Source: Acetobacter oryzoeni
GTDB lineage: Bacteria; Pseudomonadota; Alphaproteobacteria; Acetobacterales; Acetobacteraceae
Direction of reading: 5' to 3'
Assembly: GCF_004014775.2 (NCBI RefSeq)
Contig: NZ_CP042809.1
Coordinates: 62,001 to 126,000 of the forward strand
DNA: 64,000 nt
Shown: piece after piece, positions 33,601 through 40,047 of the stretch
How positions within the stretch are numbered: position 1 is the first letter of the stretch
Layout of the letters: the number at the start of each line of letters is the position of its first letter
The notes under the pieces: model-generated
What the model was told of the DNA's origin: nothing
The model's input: only the letters and a program-made list of their open reading frames with translations
Database searches by the model: none
Position numbers and translations under genes: made by a program

Positions 33601-35737
33601 TGTCCGTGACGGGCAGCCACGGAGCTCCCAGACGGGCTGTAATTTCAGAGGGTCGCAGATCCGGGGGCTGAACGCCTTCCAGAGCGCTAACATTGCGTGC
33701 GAACCGTGGATCACGTTGTGCGGCTTCACGCGACAAAGCCAGCTTGGTCCGCACGGTGCCTGAGAGCATCTCATCAGCCGTAACCCAGACGTCCCTGCCC
33801 TGCACGCTGCGTTCTGGATCAAGGTAAACACTTTCGCCAAGTTCAGCCAATGTATCGGCTTCTCTCCGTCCCAGCAGTTCGGCAATGAGAGGCACATCCA
33901 CACGACCCGTTTCATGCAAGGACACAGCCAGCGCGTCATGGGCTCCGTGTATTTCAGGCTCTGTCGGTGCATGAATGACGCGCTCTGAAAATATCGGGCC
34001 CATGCGACCCGTATCCGTGCGCTCGTCATACTCCTCGATCGAAGCCACCAGCCAGACGTCAGGATCATCCAGAAAGGGTTGCAGGTTCGGACGACGCTGG
34101 GTTTCGCGTGTTTTCCCGGTTTCAGGGTTCTCGCGCAGCGTGGTGCGGGTATGATTGATGGGGCCAAATTCTCGCACGAAACTCTGGTACGCCGTCCTCA
34201 GAGTGCGCTGCTGCGCTCCGTAAGGCTGGTTCTGCATCTGCGCCCGCAACACACTTCGTGCGGCATCACGGATGGGCACCAGCCCGCGGATGATCCGAGC
34301 ATGCTTGGCAAAAATGCCTTCTGCCTGACCTGCTTTGCGGATCGGGACGATCTGTGCCTGCCCCTCGCTAATCTGGTGCAGAACACCCCGTTCTACAAAG
34401 TAGCTTCCTTCCTTGAGGTCCGCACCACTTGCCGCGGTTCCAACCCTAACGCCTTCACCTGCTGGTCTGACAATACGCGCCTCTAACGGCTGCAGGAAAT
34501 GAACGTTGGGCGCGATCCGGCTCAGGGCTTGCGGAAGAAGAAGGTCTAGTTCTGCGCCGGCGGTGGCAGAGCATGTGTAACCGGGACCAAACTGCGTTGT
34601 CGTCCAGATATGACTGCCGAGCACCTGTTCGGGATGGTCAAGGAAATACCGGTTTATGACGAGCGGACCATTTCCCTCGTCTGAGTCTGGGATGTCTGCA
34701 GTTTCAACCCAGCTCTCATTTGACGGCACGTCTCCCACTTCTCGTTTGCGGAATGCCAGGATATCGACCACCACATCTGTCCCGGCATCGTCACGCATTG
34801 CGCCCTCTGGCAAACGCACAGCGCCAAGCAGGTCTGCGCTCTCGCCGATAATCTGTCGTGCCTTAGGATCCGTTTTGTCCAGTGTGTATCTGGACGTCAC
34901 GAACAGGGCGATACCGCCCGGTCGTAAAGCTTCGAGTGAGCGGGCAATGAAGAAGTCATGAAGACTTAATCCCTGCTTCTCCAAGCCGTCCCGACCGTGC
35001 ACCGTGCGGTTGCTAAAGGGTGGGTTACCAATAGCCAGATCATAGCCATGCGAAAGCTGGGCTCGTGTGAAATCCTCACTGCGGATCCACTGGTTTGGAT
35101 AGAGTTTGCGCGCTATGCGGGCAGAGATTGGATCGTTTTCAATCCCTGTGAAGGCGATCTTGCCTTCCAGTTTTTCAGGTCGTGCGGCTATAAAGACCCC
35201 GGTTCCGCAACCCGGTTCAAGCACCGAACCGCCACGAAAGCCCATACGCTGAGCCATATCCCACAGCGAGTGAACAATCAGTTCCGGGGTGTAGTGGGCA
35301 TATTGCGTGGCGCGCCGCAGGCCAGCCCTTTCAGTCTCCGTCGTAAGCTGTTCAAGTTCTGACGCAAGACTTTCCCATCCCTTGCGCACTTCTTTGCCTG
35401 TCGGCGGGAAGAGGTTGTTGGCAAGCTCACCCGCACCGAAACCTGTAAAACGGGCGAGCACCGCCTGCTCTGCCTCAGTGGCATTACGATCCTCGCGCTC
35501 CAGTTCTCCGAGAAGGGCAATCGCTGCCAGATTACCCTCAGCACGGGCTTTCCATCCGCTGGCAAGACCACGCAGTCCCTTCAGCCGGAAATCGCGCTGT
35601 GGAATACGGAAAGACTGAGGGGAGGGGAGGCAGACTTCCGGAGGAGGCTGATCATCGTCCAGAGACCAGAGGGATGCGAGCTCACCGGACAGTACAGTGG
35701 TATCGAACAGATTGAGTTGCGGGGCTGACATGGACAT
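30611..35737 (-). CDS. Giant N6-DNA methylase / SNF2-like helicase fusion
   Basis: The protein is 1,708 residues from the ATG at 35737, preceded by GGAG; the frame is open to 35803. The N-terminal methylase has SAM motif LEPGCGTGVF (about residue 180) and catalytic motif AIGNPPFSN (about 240). The helicase has Walker A HAVGAGKTFSMA (about 880), DEAQ box ILVDEAQLF (about 1,035), ASGSPITNT and the late motif QREGRIVRQGN (about 1,390). A Glu/Arg-rich coiled-coil-like C-terminus follows. Proteins of this architecture are common on alphaproteobacterial plasmids and ICEs. It is followed by the ParB-like gene. Protection or remodelling of incoming DNA is a reasonable guess, not proven. Confidence 0.9.
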   Translation of the reverse strand: MSMSAPQLNLFDTTVLSGELASLWSLDDDQPPPEVCLPSPQSFRIPQRDFRLKGLRGLASGWKARAEGNLAAIALLGELEREDRNATEAEQAVLARFTGFGAGELANNLFPPTGKEVRKGWESLASELEQLTTETERAGLRRATQYAHYTPELIVHSLWDMAQRMGFRGGSVLEPGCGTGVFIAARPEKLEGKIAFTGIENDPISARIARKLYPNQWIRSEDFTRAQLSHGYDLAIGNPPFSNRTVHGRDGLEKQGLSLHDFFIARSLEALRPGGIALFVTSRYTLDKTDPKARQIIGESADLLGAVRLPEGAMRDDAGTDVVVDILAFRKREVGDVPSNESWVETADIPDSDEGNGPLVINRYFLDHPEQVLGSHIWTTTQFGPGYTCSATAGAELDLLLPQALSRIAPNVHFLQPLEARIVRPAGEGVRVGTAASGADLKEGSYFVERGVLHQISEGQAQIVPIRKAGQAEGIFAKHARIIRGLVPIRDAARSVLRAQMQNQPYGAQQRTLRTAYQSFVREFGPINHTRTTLRENPETGKTRETQRRPNLQPFLDDPDVWLVASIEEYDERTDTGRMGPIFSERVIHAPTEPEIHGAHDALAVSLHETGRVDVPLIAELLGRREADTLAELGESVYLDPERSVQGRDVWVTADEMLSGTVRTKLALSREAAQRDPRFARNVSALEGVQPPDLRPSEITARLGAPWLPVTDIQDFVQEVMGIETTIRHTPEVACWSINRAPFLSRAEATSVWGTERRNAAELLEDALSQSIPKIWDHWRDENGNERRELNTQETEAAKEKLAAIKSAFEKWVWQDPDRSDRLVKLYNETYNNLVPRAFDGSHLRLPGASSTITLRAHQKRVVWRIIASGRTYMAHAVGAGKTFSMAAAVMEQKRLGLISKAVIVVPGHCLAQMAREFLMLYPTARILVADETNFVKAKRQRFIARAATENWDAIIITHDAFKFIPVEAGFERQMIEDQIASYEAILSGLDGDDRISRKRIERMKEGMEAKLEGLAAQKDDLLHMGEMGIDQILVDEAQLFRKLSYATNQSDLRGVDPNGSQRAWDLFVKTRYLAKTDPTRPLIMASGSPITNTIAELWNVGRYMDLDALVARNLHEFDAWAANFGETRTELELQPNGLYKPVTRFTEFVNVADLMAMYRDFADVVQSDELARYVKLPSVKGGNRQIVVAESTEDFRAFQQTLAERMRAIEARSGRPQKGDDIILSVMNDARHGAIDLRFIAPWADDDPHSKLNVMIRKVFEIWHETSANRYTNPETGRAYDLPGAVQMIFSDLGTQASQTRRGFSAYNWIRSELIRMGVPAEQIAFMQDYDKAAAKLRLFGDLNAGRKRILIGSTATMGTGVNAQQRLKALHHLDVPWLVADIMQREGRIVRQGNQHDEVEVYAYAQQGSVDATNWQLLERKMRFIGLAMSGDRTIRRIEDVGGEGNQFAMAKALASGDMRLIQKAGLEADIARLERLQAAHFDDQFNVRRQIQRAERDIKTAQARIPKIEAALTQRITTKGEAFTLHRDTKVVESREKAGAWILSQARLAEREGRTGQWSMGRIAGFEVMCEAHEQQFRTSDKRKPEVVSSIYLDTPAGEIEVETDRETKPLGLISRIEHAALRLDSDLAEARRSLDEAQRRLPAYRAREGLPFAEADDLTAKCAELSALDAELEAEGKEKEATLKSATANDDTASAVAEKIEQVA

Positions 35738-35895
35738 GATGGCGCACTCCGTCCAATCGGCTTCGCCCGACGCCTCAGAGGAGGGTCGGGGGCCTGATTG
35801 CATAGGTTTGTCGGGATTAGAGGCAAGGAGCGGGAAGGGGAGCGTCTACTCTCCCTTCATCCCTTATCCTTTAAGCCTTCGTGACAACCGGGCCG

Positions 35896-35998
35896 GAGTG
35901 GGGGGCGCAAGTGCGGTGCGAAGCGCCGGGAGCGGAGCCACGCACAGGCCGCGCAGCGGACGAGCATGGCGAGCACCTACCACTTGCGGCGCACGCTC
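35896..35998 (-). repeat. Structured hairpin element, copy C
   Basis: The 67-nt core (35914-35980) matches copies A and B in sequence and exactly in length. The inner arms CGCAAGTG and CACTTGCG pair perfectly, while the outer parts of the 18-nt arms pair only partly. It lies about 160 bp before the methylase-helicase start (about 95 bp before the upstream alternative), again on the upstream side of a minus-strand gene. It also lies between this gene and the diverging parA gene. Confidence 0.75.
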
Positions 35999-36012
35999 AG
36001 GGCTGGTGAACC

Positions 36013-36092
36013 TTCTGTCCTTCTGTCCTTCTGTCCTTCTGTCCTTCTGTCCTTCTGTCCTTCTGTCCTTCTGTCCTTCTGTCCTTCTGTCA
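36013..36092. repeat. 8-bp tandem repeat array
   Basis: Nine perfect copies of TTCTGTCC in direct, uninterrupted tandem, plus a tenth that ends in A. The array is directly followed by a GTTGACA palindrome and lies about 160 bp upstream of parA. It may be a ParB loading region, or a slippage-prone spacer whose copy number varies. The reading frame remains open across it in several frames only because of the repeat. Confidence 0.85.
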
Positions 36093-36109
36093 GTTGACAG
36101 GTGTCAACT
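36092..36109. promoter_or_regulatory. Centromere-like palindrome 1
   Basis: AGTTGACA-gg-TGTCAACT is perfectly symmetrical. It fits the 16-bp GTT...AAC frame of parS sites in RepABC plasmids. It lies upstream of parA and directly beside the tandem repeats. ParB binding is inferred. Confidence 0.65.
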
Positions 36110-36152
36110 CTCAGCGAAATGCACGCTAAAGCCCGGTTTGCGTCTGAAACCA

Positions 36153-36170
36153 AGTTGACACCTGTCAACT
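36153..36170. promoter_or_regulatory. Centromere-like palindrome 2
   Basis: AGTTGACA-cc-TGTCAACT, identical in arms to palindromes 1 and 3. It lies about 80 bp before the parA start, where it could also act as an operator for the par operon. Confidence 0.65.
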
Positions 36171-36251
36171 CTCCAGATAAATGCGGTATTAGTATTTTTT
36201 ACCGCAATATACCGCACCCGGCGCTAAATGGCGCTTTTAAGGATTTTTATA

Positions 36252-37454
36252 ATGAACCTTACGACCCCACTAGAAGAGGGCATGGATGTCCTACTCTCCG
36301 AACAAGCAGAAATGCTGTCCGCCCAACTGCAAGCTCATCGTATGGAGCTTTTCCCACCAAATGCTCGAAAAGGTTTGCGGCAGTTTCAGATTGGTGAAGT
36401 AGCCAAACTCGTCGGTTTGACCCCAGCCTACCTTCGAAACCTCGCATTAGAGGGGAAGGGGCCACGGCCCCATGTCGGGAAGGGGGGGAGGCGTAGTTAC
36501 TCTGCCGAGCAAATCTGGGAGTTACGCCAGTTTTTATCTTCGAACACTCGCAATGGTCGAAATTACTTACCCACACGCAATAAAAACGAGGGGCTTCAAG
36601 TCGTTGCCGTTGTGAATTTCAAAGGCGGGAGCGGCAAAACTACGTCTGCAGCTCATTTAGCTCAAGGTTTAGCTCTTGATGGTCTCCGTGTCCTGGCAAT
36701 TGACCTTGACCCACAAGCTAGTCTTTCAGCGCTCCACGGTTTTCAGCCCGAATTTGACGTGCATTCCAATGAAACGCTCTACGGGGCAATTCGATATGAC
36801 GATGAGCGACGACCTCTGTCGGAAATAGTGCGCCAAACCAATTTCCCCGGTTTAGATATTGTACCTGGCAATATTGAATTAATGGAGTTCGAATACGAGA
36901 CCCCGAAATTGCTGGCTTCCTCTGATCAAGCTGGGGCAATATTTTTCTCGCGGGTAGATGAAGCTCTGCAAGATGTAGAAGATAACTATGATGTAGTTGT
37001 AATCGATTGTCCTCCACAACTTGGTTATTTAACAATGTCAGCGGTATGCGCTGCAACAGGGCTTCTGATTACAGTCCACCCGCAGATGTTAGACGTTATG
37101 TCTATGTGTCAATTTCTTATGATGATGAGCGACGTCATGACACATTTGCGCAACGCCGGCGCGAACGTATCCTACCGATGGGTTCGATATCTTCTCACTC
37201 GATTTGAACCTTCTGATGGACCACAGACTCAAATGGCTGCCTTTATGCGTTCATTATTCGGAGACCATGTCCTTACACATCCCATGTTAAAAACTACGGC
37301 TATTTCTGATGCTGCAATTACCAAGCAGTCACTCTTTGAAATTGAGAGGAAGCAATTCACTGGATCGACTTACGATCGGGCTTTAGAATCAGTAAACTCA
37401 GTTAACAGCGAGATACGTGATCTAATTTTCCGGGCATGGGGCAGGGACAACTAA
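36252..37454 (+). CDS. parA: ParA-family partition ATPase (RepABC RepA type)
   Basis: The protein is 400 residues from the ATG at 36252, preceded by AAGGA; a further upstream ATG at 36228 is less likely. The N-terminal winged-helix or MerR-like region (FQIGEVAKLVGLTPAYLRN) is followed by the ATPase with deviant Walker A NFKGGSGKTTSAAHLA (about residue 125), AIDLDPQAS and VVIDCPPQLG. It moves the plasmid with ParB and parS and represses the par operon. parB follows after 51 bp, with a palindrome in between. Confidence 0.93.
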   Translation: MNLTTPLEEGMDVLLSEQAEMLSAQLQAHRMELFPPNARKGLRQFQIGEVAKLVGLTPAYLRNLALEGKGPRPHVGKGGRRSYSAEQIWELRQFLSSNTRNGRNYLPTRNKNEGLQVVAVVNFKGGSGKTTSAAHLAQGLALDGLRVLAIDLDPQASLSALHGFQPEFDVHSNETLYGAIRYDDERRPLSEIVRQTNFPGLDIVPGNIELMEFEYETPKLLASSDQAGAIFFSRVDEALQDVEDNYDVVVIDCPPQLGYLTMSAVCAATGLLITVHPQMLDVMSMCQFLMMMSDVMTHLRNAGANVSYRWVRYLLTRFEPSDGPQTQMAAFMRSLFGDHVLTHPMLKTTAISDAAITKQSLFEIERKQFTGSTYDRALESVNSVNSEIRDLIFRAWGRDN

Positions 37455-37459
37455 TCCAG

Positions 37460-37477
37460 AGTTGACACCTGTCAACT
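37460..37477. promoter_or_regulatory. Centromere-like palindrome 3 (between parA and parB)
   Basis: AGTTGACA-cc-TGTCAACT, the same as palindrome 2. Its position in the parA-parB gap is one known location of parS in RepABC plasmids. Confidence 0.7.
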
Positions 37478-37505
37478 ACAACTGAAAAATCTAAGGAGAG
37501 AGATC

Positions 37506-38513
37506 ATGGCCCGTAACCACACCTTGGGAAAACTAATACCTAGCTCAACAGACACCAATCGTCCCAACGAAGTTAAACCATCAGGCACCTTCAGTAGAAG
37601 CGGTGCGTTAGGATCTGTAGCCAGAAGTCTTGGTGATCTTAAAGCCAAAGCTGGGGAGGCGGAAAAGCTTGAGGAGAAATTAAGGGACGGAGCACATGTG
37701 ATAGAGCTCGATCCTGAAAAAGTTGATCCTTCATTTCTACCAGACCGCCTTGATGTGTCTGACGACACCTTCTCATCATTAAAAGACGCCATCGCGGAAA
37801 ACGGGCAGATGTCGCCCATATTGGTCCGTCCAAACCCTGGTAAATCAGGACGATATCAAGTCGCCTTTGGGCATCGTAGATTAAAAGCGTGTTTTGAGCT
37901 CGGCATCACAGTTAAAGCGATAGTCAAGGAACTTAGCGACACAGCCCTATTAATTGCTCAAGGTCAGGAGAACAGTGAGCGCACAGATCTTTCATTCCTA
38001 GAACGAGCACTGTTTGCAAAAAAATTAGAGTCACAGGGTTTTGGACGTGAAGTAGCAATGGCAGCTTTAGGGATAGACAAGACTGAATTATCACGGTTGA
38101 TTGCCGTCGTGAGAGAACTTGATGATGAAATCGTAGAATACCTTGGACGTTGCCCTACAATCGGTAGAAAACGATGGATGGACTTTGCTGATGCGTTAAA
38201 GTCTCCAGGCGGACGTAAAAGATGTCTGAATTTCATTCGTGAAGCTGGCGAACGGAAGCAGGATGATGAAAAGTGTTTTATTGCTGCTTACAAAGCCGCT
38301 ATAGGATCTGAAACTTTCACGGGCACGAAAAAAAACCATGAATCTTTATCTTGGTATTCCCCTGATAAAGATTTGGTTGTGAAGGCGGGCTCTGGTGCGA
38401 GGAAGGGTCGTATGGATATTCGCGCGGATAAATCTCCAGAGTTTGTTTCTTTCTTGTTGGAAAAAATGCCTGAACTGTATGCAGATTATTCAAATTCTAA
38501 GAAAGTAACTTAA
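37506..38513 (+). CDS. parB: ParB-family partition protein (RepABC RepB type)
   Basis: A 335-residue protein with a strong ribosome-binding site (AAGGAGAGAGATC before ATG). The N-terminal ParB domain has IAENGQMSPILVRPNPG, the box FGHRRLKACFELG and the QGQENSERTDLS segment; a helix-turn-helix follows (MAALGIDKTELSRLIAVV). It should bind the GTTGACA palindromes. Its stop codon overlaps the stop of the convergent replication gene by 3 bases. No repC follows, so the pair works here with an unrelated initiator. Confidence 0.93.
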   Translation: MARNHTLGKLIPSSTDTNRPNEVKPSGTFSRSGALGSVARSLGDLKAKAGEAEKLEEKLRDGAHVIELDPEKVDPSFLPDRLDVSDDTFSSLKDAIAENGQMSPILVRPNPGKSGRYQVAFGHRRLKACFELGITVKAIVKELSDTALLIAQGQENSERTDLSFLERALFAKKLESQGFGREVAMAALGIDKTELSRLIAVVRELDDEIVEYLGRCPTIGRKRWMDFADALKSPGGRKRCLNFIREAGERKQDDEKCFIAAYKAAIGSETFTGTKKNHESLSWYSPDKDLVVKAGSGARKGRMDIRADKSPEFVSFLLEKMPELYADYSNSKKVT

Positions 38514-39670
38514 TGGTCTACTGGGGGAGGAGAGGGTGACAACACTACTCCTCTTTCCGTAACCTTGACTTTAGCCGCTCTATAGGCTGCTAAGGCTAAC
38601 GCAAGAGGCTCCTGAAATTCCGCCTTAAACTGCCTAAGAAGTTTGAATTCGCGACCAAATTGTTTCCAAAGAGCAGCCCACGAGACTGGTGTTTCATCAC
38701 GTAAAGCATGCAAACGGAAAGCAAGCCAAAGGTAAGCATCAATAGCTCTTGGTGATGTCTGGATATCTTTAATAGCAGCTCGATCAATAAGAACGGGATG
38801 GCGACGTAACTCGTTATAAAACGCCTCAGAAAGTGTTATCTGTCCGATCATTCTTGTTGTTCGTTTGGTGCGAGGATCTACCTCACCTACATAACGAAAG
38901 CTCTCTACCAATCTTTCGTTTACAACAACGCCAGCTTGATCATTTCCGAACTTGAAGTCAATGGTGCATGTCGCGAGGCGTTCGATCTGTTCCAATAGCT
39001 TTCGTGAGATTGGTCCACCACGACTTAAACCAAGTTTTTTGAGAAGTGCCGCAGGGCTTTTTCCAAGGTAGATTTCTCTACTTTTATTTTCTAGAGCTTC
39101 CGATTGCCAATCAATCAAAAGTAGTCTTGCTATGGAGCCTGATGGAACAGAAAGATCTTCTCTTACATCGTCGTCTCGAAGGCGAACTCCTGGCCTCACA
39201 AGAAGTTGTGCATAATCAGTCTTAATTAGCCAATCTTGACCTGGTTCCCGATCCTTATGTGGTAATCCTGCAAGGCACCAAGCGGTATAAGTATATCCGA
39301 TCTCTCCTCCACCCTCAGCTTCTCTCACGAGAGATGAAGATACGGCATCGATAACTTTACGTCCTGAGCGTCCAGCAACAACGTCCAGTAATGAAGGCGG
39401 TCGAGGAGTAGGACGATTAGCGGCATAAGACTGAGCGAAAGACAGAGCGTTACTAGCTCCATGTGTCTCAACGAGACCGTGGAGGTTTTCAAAGAGATCA
39501 TCTTGTTCTGGGGCTCGGTCTTTCAATTTGCATATCCAAGCTATTCTTAGATATCCAGAAAATGCATGCCCTGATCTTTCTGTCGATGTGTTTCTTGCTG
39601 ACATATTGCAAGATGTGTTTGTTTCTGACGCTTTACCATTCCTCTGTGTTCTTTGCCGACAGAGAGACAA
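38510..39670 (-). CDS. repA: Plasmid replication initiator RepA (PF04796-like)
   Basis: A 386-residue protein resembling the 'plasmid encoded RepA' family, with TDYAQLLVRPGVRL-type centre, RLLLIDWQSEALENKSREI, LGLSRGGPISRKLLEQIERL and the late block SPRAIDAYLWLAFRLHAL. It probably binds the iterons beside it and starts replication. The first 35 residues are encoded by DNA that itself contains three inverted iterons, so the true start may be further downstream, for example at the ATG for Met23 or a later alternative codon. Confidence 0.85.
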   Translation of the reverse strand: MSLCRQRTQRNGKASETNTSCNMSARNTSTERSGHAFSGYLRIAWICKLKDRAPEQDDLFENLHGLVETHGASNALSFAQSYAANRPTPRPPSLLDVVAGRSGRKVIDAVSSSLVREAEGGGEIGYTYTAWCLAGLPHKDREPGQDWLIKTDYAQLLVRPGVRLRDDDVREDLSVPSGSIARLLLIDWQSEALENKSREIYLGKSPAALLKKLGLSRGGPISRKLLEQIERLATCTIDFKFGNDQAGVVVNERLVESFRYVGEVDPRTKRTTRMIGQITLSEAFYNELRRHPVLIDRAAIKDIQTSPRAIDAYLWLAFRLHALRDETPVSWAALWKQFGREFKLLRQFKAEFQEPLALALAAYRAAKVKVTERGVVLSPSPPPVDH

Positions 39671-40023
39671 GATTAAAGAATATTGTATGTATTATTGTTT
39701 CGTCGGCAACAAACACGTGAATAATTTTATAGTTTATTGAAATTATGGTATTTTTTTTTGTAGCTCTTTTAGCCCGTCGGCAATGAACACTTCTATTTAT
39801 GTGGATAACCCCTAAAATTTCGATGATTTCATTCGAGTGTCGGCAGAAAACACATGGATAACTATACCCAAATAATTGTCGGCAATGAACACAAAGTGCC
39901 GCTTTAACAGCCGCAATGTGAACGTATTTGTAGAATCGTATGCGAGTCGATCTTGAGGCTGGCCAACGGTTGATATGATGGCGTCAGCAATGAACACAGA
40001 TGGCCTGCGTCGGCAATGAACAC
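39588..40023. other. Iteron-type replication origin
   Basis: Six direct copies related to GTCGGCAATGAACAC start at 39702, 39776, 39839, 39878, 39983 and 40009. Three copies in reverse orientation start at 39588, 39615 and 39646, inside the 5' end of repA. A perfect DnaA box (TGTGGATAA, 39800-39808) and AT-rich stretches, including a run of ten T, lie between them. This is the standard composition of an iteron-controlled origin beside its initiator gene. The stretch 39671-40047 contains no protein gene. Confidence 0.88.
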
Positions 40024-40047
40024 AAAATCACCAAGCTTCTTTGGATT

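Noticed and set aside
36013..36092. CRISPR array
   Set aside because: The units are 8 bp and contiguous with no spacers, so this is a simple tandem repeat.
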